NCBI GenBank assembly: GCA_902800585.1
Contig: CADCEW010000022.1
Location: 1 to 32,729 of the forward strand
Source of the DNA: an uncultured Prevotellaceae bacterium
Lineage (GTDB): Bacteria; Bacteroidota; Bacteroidia; Bacteroidales; Bacteroidaceae
Length of the DNA stretch: 32,729 nt
Direction of reading: 5' to 3'
Shown piece after piece: positions 6,536 through 17,749 of the stretch. Made by a program: the position numbers and the translations under genes. The notes beneath the pieces are model-generated. The model saw only the letters and a program-made list of their open reading frames with translations. It searched no databases and was not told the DNA's origin. Each line of letters opens with the position of its first letter. Position 1 is the first letter of the stretch.

Positions 6536-7752
6536 TGAAGAAAGTATGTAGTTTCTGCGGACGTTCCGATAAGGAGGTCAAGTTGCTCATCACCGGTTTG
6601 AACGGTAATATCTGTGAGGATTGTGCCTTTCAAGCATACGAGATAGCCAAGGCGAACGGCTATGGACCTGATGCAAAGAAAAAAGCAGTGGAAGGTCTGG
6701 ACTTGAAGAAAGTCCCAAAACCCATGGAGATCAAGGACTATCTCGACCAATATGTTATCGGACAGGATGAGGCAAAGCGTTTCCTCTCCGTTGCCGTCTA
6801 TAACCACTATAAGCGACTGCAACAGCCTGTTGATGAGAACGGCGTGGAGATAGAGAAGAGCAACATCATCATGGTGGGCTCTACAGGAACGGGAAAGACG
6901 CTGCTTGCCCGCACCATTGCCAAGATGCTGGATGTGCCGTTTACCATTGTCGACGCGACAGTGTTTACGGAGGCAGGTTATGTAGGTGAAGACGTGGAGA
7001 GTATTCTCACTCGTCTGTTGCAGGTAGCAGACTATAAAGTGGAGGCAGCCCAGCGGGGCATTGTCTTTATTGACGAGATAGACAAAATTGCGCGTAAGAG
7101 TGATAACCCCAGTATCACCCGTGATGTAAGTGGTGAGGGTGTTCAACAAGGACTGCTCAAACTATTGGAGGGAACAATTGTCAATGTGCCCCCTCAGGGT
7201 GGTCGTAAACATCCCGATCAAGAGTATATCCATGTGGACACTCATAACATCCTCTTTATCTGCGGAGGTGCCTTTGACGGAATAGAGCGTAAGATCGCCC
7301 AGCGTCTGAATACCCATGTGGTGGGTTACAACTCTGTGCAGAATGTCCGTAAGATAGACAAGGAGGACTTGATGAAATACATCGCACCACAAGACTTAAA
7401 GTCGTTTGGACTGATTCCTGAGATTATCGGACGTCTGCCTGTGCTGACCTATCTGAATCCATTGGACCGCAAGGCGTTGGAACGTATTCTGACAGAGCCG
7501 AAGAACTCTATCGTCAAACAATATACAAAACTGTTTGAGATGGACGGCATTAAACTGACCTTTACGCCAGAAGCCCTGAAACTGATAGTGGATAAGGCAG
7601 TAGAATATAAATTAGGTGCACGTGGTCTTCGTTCTATTGTAGAGAGTATCATGATGGATGCGATGTTTGAAGTGCCTTCGAAACGAACAAAATCCTTTGA
7701 AGTGACAGTCGATTATGCCCAACAGCAATTAGACAAGTCGCATTTGCAGTGA
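6535..7752 (+). CDS. clpX: ATP-dependent Clp protease ATP-binding subunit ClpX
   Basis: AAA+ unfoldase that recognises, unfolds and threads substrates into ClpP. The N-terminal zinc-binding domain has Cys5, Cys8, Cys27 and Cys30. Walker A is GSTGTGKT (115-122), Walker B IVFIDE (176-181), and the pore loop GYVG is at 148-151. Sensor and small-domain motifs are present toward the C-terminus ([12 protein letters not shown]). Length 405 is normal. It overlaps the clpP stop by one base and is followed 23 bases later by recQ with no terminator in between, so recQ may be read from the same transcript. Confidence 0.96.
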   Translation: MKKVCSFCGRSDKEVKLLITGLNGNICEDCAFQAYEIAKANGYGPDAKKKAVEGLDLKKVPKPMEIKDYLDQYVIGQDEAKRFLSVAVYNHYKRLQQPVDENGVEIEKSNIIMVGSTGTGKTLLARTIAKMLDVPFTIVDATVFTEAGYVGEDVESILTRLLQVADYKVEAAQRGIVFIDEIDKIARKSDNPSITRDVSGEGVQQGLLKLLEGTIVNVPPQGGRKHPDQEYIHVDTHNILFICGGAFDGIERKIAQRLNTHVVGYNSVQNVRKIDKEDLMKYIAPQDLKSFGLIPEIIGRLPVLTYLNPLDRKALERILTEPKNSIVKQYTKLFEMDGIKLTFTPEALKLIVDKAVEYKLGARGLRSIVESIMMDAMFEVPSKRTKSFEVTVDYAQQQLDKSHLQ

Positions 7753-7775
7753 AAAGAGAATAGTGAAAAGTGAAA

Positions 7776-9965
7776 ATGCCTATGGCGAAACAGAAAGTAA
7801 ATCTTACAGATGCCCTGAAGAAATATTTCGGCTTTGACAAGTTCAAAGGTGATCAGGAGGCTATCGTGCAGAACGTGCTCGATGGCAAGAATACCTTTGT
7901 ACTGATGCCTACAGGGGGTGGTAAGTCGCTCTGCTATCAGTTGCCTTCACTGCTGATGGATGGAACGGCTATTGTTATCTCCCCCTTGATTGCTTTGATG
8001 AAGAACCAGGTGGATGTCATCAGTTCCATGAGTGAGGAGGGTACGGCTCATTACTTGAATTCCTCTCTGAACAAAGCGGCTATTGACCAAGTCAAGGAAG
8101 ATGTCAAAGCGGGCAGAACGAAACTGCTCTATGTGGCTCCGGAGTCGTTGACGAAAGAGGATAATGTAGAGTTCCTGAAACAGGCGAAGATTTCTTTCTA
8201 TGCGATAGATGAGGCACATTGTATCTCGGAATGGGGACATGATTTCCGTCCGGAGTATCGTCGTATTCGTCCTATCATCAATGAGATAGGGGACGCTCCT
8301 ATTATCGCATTGACGGCTACGGCTACAGATAAGGTGCGCACGGATATCAAAAAGAATCTTGGTATCGTAGACGCAGATGAGTTCAAGAGTTCTTTCAACC
8401 GTCCGAACTTGTACTATGAGGTGCGCCCGAAGACAAAGGATGTAGACAAAGATATTATCAAGTTTATCAAGCAACATCCAGGTAAGAGCGGTATCATTTA
8501 CTGCCTCTCCCGAAAGAAGGTGGAGGAACTTGCAGAGATATTGCGTGCTAACGAAATTAAAGCACAGGCTTATCATGCTGGTTTGGATTCTGCCCTTCGT
8601 TCACAGACGCAGGATGATTTCCTGATGGAGAAGATTGACGTCATAGTGGCAACCATTGCTTTTGGAATGGGTATTGACAAGCCTGATGTACGTTTCGTTA
8701 TCCATTACGATATCCCTAAATCACTGGAAGGCTATTATCAGGAGACTGGTCGTGCAGGACGAGATGGCGGTGAAGGTATGTGTATCACGTTCTATGCCAA
8801 CAAAGACTTGCAGAAACTTGATAAGTTTATGGAAGGAAAGCCTGTGGCAGAACAGGATATCGGTCGTCAGTTGTTGCAGGAGACAGCAGCCTATGCAGAG
8901 ACTTCTGTCTGTCGCCGTAAGATGTTATTGCATTATTTTGGTGAGGTGTATGAACAGGATAACTGTCATAATTGTGATAATTGTCTGCATCCTAAGACAA
9001 AGAAAGAAGCAAAGAATCTGTTGGTGATTGTCCTGAATACGGTGATAGCGATCAAGGAGAACTTCCGTTCTGATTATGTCATTGATTTCATAACAGGACG
9101 GGAAACAGAGGAGATACTGGCTCATAAGCATCAGGACCACGATCTCTTCGGTGCTGGCGAGGATGAGGATGAGAAGATGTGGAATCCTGTTATTCGTCAA
9201 GCATTGATAGCGGGTTATCTGAAAAAGGACGTAGAGAACTATGGATTATTGAAAGTCACATCGGCAGGAAAGAAGTTCCTGAAGAAGCCGGAGTCCTTTA
9301 TGATAGTAGAAGACAAAGAGTTCAATGATGATTATGAGGCTGCTCCAGAACAAGAAGGCGGAACGAGTGCATTGGATCCGACGCTTAACGCCATGCTGAA
9401 AGACTTACGTAAGAAAGTGTCGAAGCAGATGAATCGTCCTCCTTATGTCATTTTCCAAGATGTGTCACTGGAACAGATGGCTACAGACTACCCTGTGAAC
9501 TTGGAGGAACTGAAAAACATTCAAGGAGTTGGAGAGGGCAAAGTTAAACAGCCTTATGCCAAGGAGTTTGTAGATCTTATCAAACGCTATTGTGAGGAAA
9601 ACGAGATTACCCGTCAGGCAGACTTACGAGTGCGTACCGTTGCAAAGAAATCGATGCTAAAAGTGAAGATCATTCAAGGCATCGACCGTCAGGTGGCACT
9701 CGATGATATTGCCAATGCACAAGGCCTGGAGTTTGAGGAATTGTTGGATGAGGTGGAGGCAATAGTCTATAGTGGTACTAAGTTGAATATAGACTATTTC
9801 CTTGATGAAGTGATGGACGAGGACCATATAGATGACATCTATGATTACTTCTCTGAATCTGACACTGACTCTTTGGAGGCGGCGATAGAGGAACTAGGCG
9901 ATGAGTGCTCAGAAGATGAGATTCGCTTGGTACGTATCAAGTTTATTTCCGAAATGGCTAACTGA
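7776..9965 (+). CDS. recQ: ATP-dependent DNA helicase RecQ
   Basis: 3'-5' DNA helicase for recombination and fork repair. Motif I TGGGKS and motif II DEAH (ISFYAIDEAHCISEWGHDF) lie in the first 150 residues; motif VI QETGRAGRDG follows near 325. The zinc-binding RQC domain has Cys379, Cys397, Cys400 and Cys403. An HRDC domain starts near residue 540 (FQDVSLEQMATDYP). A further C-terminal part of about 100 residues, acidic and helical, goes beyond the Escherichia coli length (729 here against about 610); I believe longer forms are common in this phylum. ATG 7776 is preferred over an in-frame GTG at 7770; ATG 7782 is also possible. It probably depends on the clpP promoter. Confidence 0.93.
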   Translation: MPMAKQKVNLTDALKKYFGFDKFKGDQEAIVQNVLDGKNTFVLMPTGGGKSLCYQLPSLLMDGTAIVISPLIALMKNQVDVISSMSEEGTAHYLNSSLNKAAIDQVKEDVKAGRTKLLYVAPESLTKEDNVEFLKQAKISFYAIDEAHCISEWGHDFRPEYRRIRPIINEIGDAPIIALTATATDKVRTDIKKNLGIVDADEFKSSFNRPNLYYEVRPKTKDVDKDIIKFIKQHPGKSGIIYCLSRKKVEELAEILRANEIKAQAYHAGLDSALRSQTQDDFLMEKIDVIVATIAFGMGIDKPDVRFVIHYDIPKSLEGYYQETGRAGRDGGEGMCITFYANKDLQKLDKFMEGKPVAEQDIGRQLLQETAAYAETSVCRRKMLLHYFGEVYEQDNCHNCDNCLHPKTKKEAKNLLVIVLNTVIAIKENFRSDYVIDFITGRETEEILAHKHQDHDLFGAGEDEDEKMWNPVIRQALIAGYLKKDVENYGLLKVTSAGKKFLKKPESFMIVEDKEFNDDYEAAPEQEGGTSALDPTLNAMLKDLRKKVSKQMNRPPYVIFQDVSLEQMATDYPVNLEELKNIQGVGEGKVKQPYAKEFVDLIKRYCEENEITRQADLRVRTVAKKSMLKVKIIQGIDRQVALDDIANAQGLEFEELLDEVEAIVYSGTKLNIDYFLDEVMDEDHIDDIYDYFSESDTDSLEAAIEELGDECSEDEIRLVRIKFISEMAN

Positions 9966-9978
9966 TGATTCGCGTTAA

Positions 9979-9995
9979 ATCGTATTAATAATACG
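9979..9995. promoter_or_regulatory. 17-base palindrome upstream of guaB, candidate operator
   Basis: TCGTATTA and TAATACGA form a perfect 8-bp inverted repeat around a single central A. It begins 13 bases after the recQ stop and ends 7 bases before the -33 region of guaB. No T-run follows, so it is not a simple terminator; its symmetry and position suit a dimeric repressor or activator. Confidence 0.45.
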
Positions 9996-10002
9996 ATGAA
10001 AC

Positions 10003-10034
10003 GCTTGTCATGTCGGAAAAAATGCGTAATTTTG
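10003..10034 (+). promoter_or_regulatory. Promoter of the guaB-surA-mutL operon
   Basis: CTTG (10003-10006) and the -7 box TAATTTTG (10027-10034) are exactly 20 bases apart. Transcription should start near 10041, giving a leader of about 23 bases to the guaB ATG. Confidence 0.7.
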
Positions 10035-10051
10035 CACGCAATAAAATTTAA

Positions 10052-11545
<1,494 letters not shown>

Positions 11546-11546
11546 G

Positions 11547-12683
11547 ATGAAATCCCGACTGTTTTTCATCTTCATGTTGCTTGTCCCTTTGGCGGTTCAG
11601 GCAGATGATGATCCGATCTTGTTTATTGTTGGTGATATGCCGGTAATGCGATCGGAGTTTGAACAGTCGTATCTGAAAAACAATACACTTAGTGGTGTCG
11701 ATCGCAAAACGGTGTCAGACTATCTGGATTTGTATGTTGTCTATAAGCTGAAAGTCAAGGCGGCCCTTGATGCTCATATTGATACAACGAGAGCGTTTAA
11801 AAATGACTATGCGCAATGTCTGTCTGAATTACCGATGCCGACAGTTTCTGCCCCTAACGGTAATTATCATGTTTCTCCTTCTCTGACATATGCCGCCTAT
11901 GAGAATAAAAAGAAGGAAACAGGAATGGACGGGCAAATTTGTTTAGCTCAGATATTCATCCGTGTTCCTCAAAAAGCTCGTTATGAGGAGCAACAACAAG
12001 CAAAGCGGCAGATAGAATCCATTTATAAACAACTACAGGGTGGGGCAGACTTCGGACAGTTGGCACGTCAGTATTCACAAGATGAGACCTCGGCTTTTGA
12101 AGGTGGTGTGATGGGATGGTATTCTCGTGGTCAGTTATTGAAAGAAATTGAAGATGTCGCTTTTAAATTAAAGAAAGATGAGATGAGTCATCCTTTCTTG
12201 TCAACGATAGGATATCATATCTTTCAGATAACAGACCGTAAGCAACTGGATTCATATGAGGAGATGAAAGAACTGCTTTCGTCTGAACTCGGCCAGAGAC
12301 AAGTGCAATCTCAGGTAGGTATCAATAGAATCAGCGGTGATAGAGTAGAAGGTGTCTCTGAGATGTTGGTGGAAGAGTCCCCAGTTCCTGCAGACGGACT
12401 CCAGAAAGAGTTTTATGAGGGACTGCTTCTCTATGAGCAGAGCAAACTGTCTGTGGGAAAACATGCCGCAGAAGACGAACATGCACTTTCTTATTATTTT
12501 AAGAAAAATAAAAAGAAATATCGTCGTAAGGGTTTTAAGCCCAAAGACTATACAGAGGTAAAGGAACTCGTGGTTGCTGACTTACAGGAAGAGATGGATA
12601 AACATTGGGTTGCTGACTTGCGTAAGAAATATCCGGTGAAAGTGAATAAAAGAGTATTAAAGACAGTAAATAATCATCGATGA
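11547..12683 (+). CDS. Periplasmic parvulin-type peptidyl-prolyl isomerase, SurA-like
   Basis: A 378-residue exported protein. The chosen ATG, one base after guaB, gives a clean signal peptide MKSRLFFIFMLLVPLAVQA. The mature N-terminus resembles the SurA chaperone region (DDPILFIVGDMPVMRSEFEQ). One parvulin domain spans about 130-240 (QIFIRVP, FGQLARQYSQDETS, GGVMGWYSRG, GYHIFQITDRK). The C-terminal 120 residues are helical, basic and without a named domain. It likely assists folding of outer-membrane proteins beside the full SurA encoded next, whose ATG overlaps this stop by four bases. Paralogous pairs of this kind are usual in Bacteroidota. An upstream in-frame ATG inside guaB (11511) is rejected because it would spoil the signal peptide. 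Confidence 0.85.
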   Translation: MKSRLFFIFMLLVPLAVQADDDPILFIVGDMPVMRSEFEQSYLKNNTLSGVDRKTVSDYLDLYVVYKLKVKAALDAHIDTTRAFKNDYAQCLSELPMPTVSAPNGNYHVSPSLTYAAYENKKKETGMDGQICLAQIFIRVPQKARYEEQQQAKRQIESIYKQLQGGADFGQLARQYSQDETSAFEGGVMGWYSRGQLLKEIEDVAFKLKKDEMSHPFLSTIGYHIFQITDRKQLDSYEEMKELLSSELGQRQVQSQVGINRISGDRVEGVSEMLVEESPVPADGLQKEFYEGLLLYEQSKLSVGKHAAEDEHALSYYFKKNKKKYRRKGFKPKDYTEVKELVVADLQEEMDKHWVADLRKKYPVKVNKRVLKTVNNHR

Positions 12684-14119
12684 GAATGAAGATACGAAAT
12701 ATTTTAGCAGTAGTCGCTATGGGATTGGTCTTGCCGACACAGGCAAAGACTCTCAGTGACAGTACAAATGTACAGAGTATCGTGGATGAGGTAATCTGGG
12801 TTGTGGGAGATGAGGCTATTCTCAAATCTGATGTAGAGTCAATGCGTCTTCAGGCACAACAAGAGGGCGTGCGCTGGAATGGTGATCCTGATTGTGCCAT
12901 CCCAGAACAACTTGCAGTACAAAAACTGTATCTGAATCAGGCAGCCATTGATAGTATAGAAGTGACTGAGGCAGATATCGCTGCGGGTATCGAGCAGCAG
13001 ATTGAATATATGATATCTGTAATAGGCTCTCGTGAGAAATTGGAAGAGTACCACAAGAAGACTATGAACCAAATACGTAGTACACTCCGTGAATCTTATC
13101 GTGATCGTCAAATGATTCAGGAGATGCAGCGTCATTTGGTAAAAGACATCAGTGTGACACCTGCTGAGGTTCGCCGCTATTTCAACAATCTGCCACAAGA
13201 CAGCATTCCTTTTGTCCCAACGGAGGTAGAAGTACAGATCCTTACACAGACTCCTCGTGTTGAACAGGAGGAAATCAATCGAGTCAAAGATGAACTGCGT
13301 GATTATACTGATCGTGTGAACAAGGGAGAAACATCCTTCCAGACTTTAGCCCGTATGTATTCAGAAGATCCAGGTACAGCTCGTCGTGGCGGTGAATTAG
13401 GATTTACCGGACGTGCTACACTTGATCCTGCCTTTGCTAATGTGGCATTCAATCTGACAGATCCTAAGAAGGTCTCGAAAATTGTGGAATCGGAATTCGG
13501 ATTCCATATCATCCAGTTGATAGACAAGCGCGGAGACAAGGTAAATGTCCGTCATATCCTACGTAAACCGATAGTGAGTCAGGATGCAATAGATAAGTCA
13601 TTGGCTCGTTTGGACACTGTTGCTACAGCCATTCGTGATGGTGTGCCGCCAGAGATGATCAAGAGTATTTACAAGGATAAGGAAGGACGTGCCATTGAAA
13701 CGTTTACTTTCGAGGATGCTGTGACACTCTTCTCTGATGATAAAGATACTCGGAATAATAAGGGATTGATGGCGAATGTGACACAAAATGGCAGAACTTC
13801 CCGTTTTCAGTTACAAGACCTTCCCCCAGAAGTGGCACGTGTCGTTGATAACTTGAAGGTGGGTGAGATTTCTGCTCCTTTCCAGATGATTAACGAGCGT
13901 GGTAAGACAGTATGTGCTATTGCTAAGTTGAAGAGTCGTACGGAGGGTCATAAGGCAACTATCACAGAAGATTTCCAAGTGATGAAAGATGTCGTGTTGA
14001 ACAAACGTCGTGAGGAAGTGTTGCATGAATGGGTTGTCAATAAGATAAAATCGACATATGTCCATGTAAACGACAGATACAAAGACTGTCAATTTGAATA
14101 TCAGGGTTGGATTAAATGA
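12680..14119 (+). CDS. surA: Periplasmic chaperone and peptidyl-prolyl isomerase SurA
   Basis: Escorts unfolded outer-membrane proteins across the periplasm. The signal peptide is near MKIRNILAVVAMGLVLPTQA. The N-terminal chaperone part begins VQSIVDEVIWVVGDEAILKS, a SurA hallmark. The first parvulin domain is about 180-285 (EVEVQILTQTP, FQTLARMYSEDPGTA, GGELGFTGRA, FGFHIIQLIDKRGD). A second, more divergent parvulin-like region follows at about 287-400 (VNVRHILRKP onward), lacking a clear active-site signature. Length 479 compares with about 430 in Escherichia coli. The ATGA overlaps at both ends couple it to its neighbours, consistent with joint supply of outer-membrane assembly factors. Confidence 0.88.
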   Translation: MRMKIRNILAVVAMGLVLPTQAKTLSDSTNVQSIVDEVIWVVGDEAILKSDVESMRLQAQQEGVRWNGDPDCAIPEQLAVQKLYLNQAAIDSIEVTEADIAAGIEQQIEYMISVIGSREKLEEYHKKTMNQIRSTLRESYRDRQMIQEMQRHLVKDISVTPAEVRRYFNNLPQDSIPFVPTEVEVQILTQTPRVEQEEINRVKDELRDYTDRVNKGETSFQTLARMYSEDPGTARRGGELGFTGRATLDPAFANVAFNLTDPKKVSKIVESEFGFHIIQLIDKRGDKVNVRHILRKPIVSQDAIDKSLARLDTVATAIRDGVPPEMIKSIYKDKEGRAIETFTFEDAVTLFSDDKDTRNNKGLMANVTQNGRTSRFQLQDLPPEVARVVDNLKVGEISAPFQMINERGKTVCAIAKLKSRTEGHKATITEDFQVMKDVVLNKRREEVLHEWVVNKIKSTYVHVNDRYKDCQFEYQGWIK

Positions 14120-15759
14120 GACTTCGTACTGTAGCGTTTTTGCTGCTGTGCCTTTTCGGACTGAGTCTCGTATGGGCTATGCAGCCCACCCGCAAGCGTA
14201 ACACTCCAAGCAAGCGGCCCACAGATAAGCGTGTTTATTTGGTTCATTCAGACCAACTGCGATATGACCAGTATCGAAACGGGGATGCCCAGATTCTGAC
14301 AGGAAATGTACATTTCCGGCATATGGGGGCTAATCTCTATTGTGACAGTGCCAATTTCTTTCAGGAGACAAACTCTTTCGAGGCTTTCGGACATGTGAAG
14401 ATGCTACAGGGGGATACGTTGAAACTATTTAGCGACTATGCCTATTATGATGGTAATGCCCAGATAGCTCAGGCTCGTTATAATGTCATCTTGAAACATC
14501 GTCAGTCTACTTTGTATACAGATAGTCTTGATTACGACCGACTGTATAATTTCGGAAATTTCTTTGAGGGAGGAAAACTCGTAGATAATGGCTCTACGCT
14601 TACTAGTGACTGGGGAGAGTATCATACGGATACCAAGATGGCGATGTTCTATTATGACGTTCGTCTGCGTAACAAGAAGTTCTATTTGACAACGGACTCC
14701 TTGTATTATGATACCCAGACATCCCGTGCACATATCGTTGGCCCGTCGAATATTACCTCAGGAACCAGTCATATCTACAGCGAAGACGGTTATTATAATA
14801 CGAATACCGAGGAAATGGAATTGTTCGGACGTTCGGTGATGAATGATCAAGGGCGCTCTATAGTGGGTGACAGTGTTTTTCATGACAGCAAGAAAGGTAC
14901 GAGTCATGCCTATTGGAATGTCGTCTATGTCGATTCTGTCAATAAGAACAAACTCACAGGTGACTATTGTGAGTACAATGACTCAACAGGTTATGCGATG
15001 GCGACGAAACGTGCTGTGGCGATGGATTACTCTCAGAAAGACACGCTCTATATGCACGCAGACACTTTCAAACTCTTTACATTTAACATCAATACTGACT
15101 CCGTCTACCGTAAGATACACGCGTATAATAAGGTTCGCGCGTACAGAATTGATGTACAGGCAGTTTGTGACTCTTTGGTATACAACTCTCAAGACTCCTG
15201 TCTGACAATGTATAGAGACCCAATTGTATGGAACGCTAACCAACAATTGTTCGGAGAGGAGATTCGTGTATATATGAAAGACTCTACGATTGACAGGGCC
15301 CATGTAATAGGACAGGCTTTTTCTACAGAACAGATGCCTGATACTATACATTTCAACCAAGTGTCTTCAAATGAGATGTTCGCCTTCTTTGAGAAAGGAG
15401 AGATATATGAGACTGATGCAAAAGGTAATGTTTTGATTGTATACTATCCTATAGATGAATCAGACAGCTCAATGATTGGTTTGAACTATACAGAGACTCC
15501 TTTAATGAAGATGTTTTTGGAGAATAGGAAAATGAAGAAGATATGGATGGAGAAACCTGTAGGGACACTTTATCCAATGACACAGATACCACCCTCAAAA
15601 TATTTTCTGCCTCGGTATGCGTGGTTTGATTATATTCGTCCACGTAACAAGGAAGATATTTTTAACTGGCGACCCAAGAATGCAGGACAGGAGTTGAAGG
15701 AAATCAAACGCAGGGAGGCTCCTATACAGAAATTAAACAAGAAAGGAGGGATATCATGA
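14116..15759 (+). CDS. OstA-like (LptA-family) outer-membrane biogenesis protein
   Basis: 547 residues with an N-terminal signal or anchor ([21 protein letters not shown]). The body is made of repeated beta-strand units of the OstA/LptA type, such as [40 protein letters not shown] and [19 protein letters not shown]. Family members bind the lipid part of lipopolysaccharide and form a bridge or the periplasmic part of LptD. Here there is no large C-terminal barrel, so it is not LptD itself; it is the long OstA-like form typical of Bacteroidota. Its position after surA supports a role in envelope assembly. The start and the mutL start both overlap their neighbours by four bases. Confidence 0.82.
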   Translation: MRLRTVAFLLLCLFGLSLVWAMQPTRKRNTPSKRPTDKRVYLVHSDQLRYDQYRNGDAQILTGNVHFRHMGANLYCDSANFFQETNSFEAFGHVKMLQGDTLKLFSDYAYYDGNAQIAQARYNVILKHRQSTLYTDSLDYDRLYNFGNFFEGGKLVDNGSTLTSDWGEYHTDTKMAMFYYDVRLRNKKFYLTTDSLYYDTQTSRAHIVGPSNITSGTSHIYSEDGYYNTNTEEMELFGRSVMNDQGRSIVGDSVFHDSKKGTSHAYWNVVYVDSVNKNKLTGDYCEYNDSTGYAMATKRAVAMDYSQKDTLYMHADTFKLFTFNINTDSVYRKIHAYNKVRAYRIDVQAVCDSLVYNSQDSCLTMYRDPIVWNANQQLFGEEIRVYMKDSTIDRAHVIGQAFSTEQMPDTIHFNQVSSNEMFAFFEKGEIYETDAKGNVLIVYYPIDESDSSMIGLNYTETPLMKMFLENRKMKKIWMEKPVGTLYPMTQIPPSKYFLPRYAWFDYIRPRNKEDIFNWRPKNAGQELKEIKRREAPIQKLNKKGGIS

Positions 15760-17579
15760 GTGATGTGATACAGTTGCTTCCTGATTCCGTGGCCAATCAG
15801 ATTGCAGCTGGTGAGGTTATCCAGCGTCCAGCCTCTGTCGTGAAGGAATTGGTAGAGAATGCCGTTGATGCAGGTGCTCATACTATTCGAGTGTTAGTGG
15901 TTGATGCAGGACGTACATCTATTCAGGTGATTGATGATGGAAAAGGTATGTCGGAAACAGATGCCCGCCTTGCTTTTGAACGTCATGCCACTTCCAAGAT
16001 TCGGAAAGCTGATGACTTGTTTGCTCTTACCACGATGGGATTCCGTGGAGAGGCATTACCTTCTATCGTGGCTGTGTCGCAGATGGAATTACGCACACGT
16101 ATGGCTGAGAGTGATTTGGGAACATGTTTGACGATTTCTGCCTCAAAGGTGGAGTCTCAAGAACCAGTCAATTGTCCTGTCGGTAGTAATTTTAAAGTGG
16201 AGAATCTTTTTTTCAATGTTCCTGCACGACGTAAGTTTTTGAAGTCGAATGCGACGGAGTTGAATAACATCCTGACTGCCTTTGAACGGATTGTCCTTGT
16301 CTATCCTGAGATCAACTTCTCTCTTCATAGTAATGGACAAGAACTGATGAACCTGCGGAGTGGTTCTCTTCGTCAACGTATTGCTGATGTTTTTGGGAAA
16401 CGTTTCAATCAGGACTTGTTGTCTGTAGATGTGGAAACGACCATGTGTAAGATTACTGGTTTTGTGGGAAAACCTGAGTCGGCGAGGAAAAAAGGTGCGC
16501 AGAATTGTTTCTTTGTCAATGGGCGTTTTATGAAACATGCTTATTTCCATAAGGCAGTCATGCAGGCTTTTGAACGTCTGATACCTGTTGGCATGCAAGT
16601 CCCATACTTTATCTATTTTGAAGTGGCACCATCGGATATCGATGTGAATATTCATCCAACAAAGACAGAGATCAAGTTTGAGAACGAACAGGCTATCTGG
16701 CAGATTCTGCTGGCGGCAGTCAGGGATGCCATTGGTAAGTTTTGTGAGATTCCGCAAATAGACTTTGATACAGAAGGTCGTCCTGATATCCCGACATTTG
16801 ACTCGCAACGAAAGACGGATATGCCGTCTCCCTCGTATAATCCGACTTATAATCCATTTAAACAACATCCAGAGCATCCACGGAAAACTGTTGAGGGATG
16901 GGAGCAACTTTATGAGAGCCTGCCACATCAGCGTTCTGTCGAAACCGATATCTTCCAGCCAGTCTCTGAGGGAAGTGACATGGAAAGACCGAATCCTCAA
17001 CCACTCATAGAAGAGAAGTCTCCTGTACATTATCAATATAAGGGACGATATATTATGACAGCAGTAAAATCCGGACTAATGATCATCGATCAGCATCGTG
17101 CTGATATCCGTATCCGCTATGAACGTTATTTGGCGCAGTTGAAAGCTCGGACATCTGGCAGTCAGCGTGTATTGTTTCCTGAGGTTATACAATTCTCTCC
17201 TTCAGAGGAAGTTGTTTTGGAGAAAATCCTACCTGAGTTGAATGCAATGGGATTTGACATGAGTGACTTGGGACATCACAGTTATGGTTTGAATGCTGTT
17301 CCGACAGGCATGGATGGAATCGATTATGTGCAGTTGGTAAAAGATATGGTGAGTGATACCATTGGAAAGGGAATAGGAAACTTAGACGAAATACATGCAT
17401 CCTTAGCCCTTAGTATGGCGCGATATGCAGCAATACCCCAAGGACAGGTTCTCTCTAATGAGGAAATGGAAACTATCGTGAATGAACTGTTTGCTTGTTC
17501 CAATGTCAATTATACGCCAAACGGGAAAGCAATCCTGTGTATTTTGCCTCAACGGGAGATAGAACAATTATTGGGTTGA
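15756..17579 (+). CDS. mutL: DNA mismatch repair protein MutL, endonuclease motif degenerate
   Basis: GHKL ATPase that links MutS to downstream excision. The N-terminal half is intact: [20 protein letters not shown] with catalytic Glu34 and Asn35, DDGKGM (61-65 region), and GFRGEAL (95-101). The C-terminal dimerisation domain starts near residue 430. Endonuclease-type MutL carries DQHA-x2-E-x4-E; here residues 445-456 read [12 protein letters not shown], so the Ala is Arg and the first Glu is Ile. The ACR-like motif reads ARY, and the late CPHGRP-like motif reads YTPNGKA. Metal-dependent nicking therefore looks lost, yet no mutH is seen. I have the impression that similar sequences occur in other Bacteroidota, but cannot confirm it. 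It is the last gene of the guaB set. Confidence 0.93.
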   Translation: MSDVIQLLPDSVANQIAAGEVIQRPASVVKELVENAVDAGAHTIRVLVVDAGRTSIQVIDDGKGMSETDARLAFERHATSKIRKADDLFALTTMGFRGEALPSIVAVSQMELRTRMAESDLGTCLTISASKVESQEPVNCPVGSNFKVENLFFNVPARRKFLKSNATELNNILTAFERIVLVYPEINFSLHSNGQELMNLRSGSLRQRIADVFGKRFNQDLLSVDVETTMCKITGFVGKPESARKKGAQNCFFVNGRFMKHAYFHKAVMQAFERLIPVGMQVPYFIYFEVAPSDIDVNIHPTKTEIKFENEQAIWQILLAAVRDAIGKFCEIPQIDFDTEGRPDIPTFDSQRKTDMPSPSYNPTYNPFKQHPEHPRKTVEGWEQLYESLPHQRSVETDIFQPVSEGSDMERPNPQPLIEEKSPVHYQYKGRYIMTAVKSGLMIIDQHRADIRIRYERYLAQLKARTSGSQRVLFPEVIQFSPSEEVVLEKILPELNAMGFDMSDLGHHSYGLNAVPTGMDGIDYVQLVKDMVSDTIGKGIGNLDEIHASLALSMARYAAIPQGQVLSNEEMETIVNELFACSNVNYTPNGKAILCILPQREIEQLLG

Positions 17580-17636
17580 AAAGTCTTGTATATTGCATAA
17601 AAAATGGATAAAAGATGATATAAAACACATTTTTTC

Positions 17637-17658
17637 GCAAAAAAGTGCAATTTTTTGC
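17637..17658. promoter_or_regulatory. Inverted repeat upstream of the ompA promoter
   Basis: GCAAAAAA (17637-17644) and TTTTTTGC (17651-17658) form an 8-bp palindrome with a 6-base spacer, ending 8 bases before the -33 box. It could be a weak mutL terminator, an upstream A-tract promoter element, or an operator. Confidence 0.35.
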
Positions 17659-17666
17659 CAAAAAAG

Positions 17667-17697
17667 TTTGCAGATTCAAAATTAATGTTTACTTTTG
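17667..17697 (+). promoter_or_regulatory. Strong consensus promoter of ompA
   Basis: TTTG (17667-17670), a 19-base spacer and TACTTTTG (17690-17697) match the phylum consensus fully. The A- and T-tracts just upstream would further raise strength, which agrees with the biased codon use of the gene. The leader is about 45 bases and AT-rich. Confidence 0.75.
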
Positions 17698-17749
17698 CAC
17701 AATAATTGATAAAAGTATATTAACATTTTTTACTTAATTTAGTATAGGT

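Noticed and set aside
16143-17036. Minus-strand open frame of 297 codons opposite mutL
   Set aside because: Shadow of mutL codon bias with no recognisable motif.
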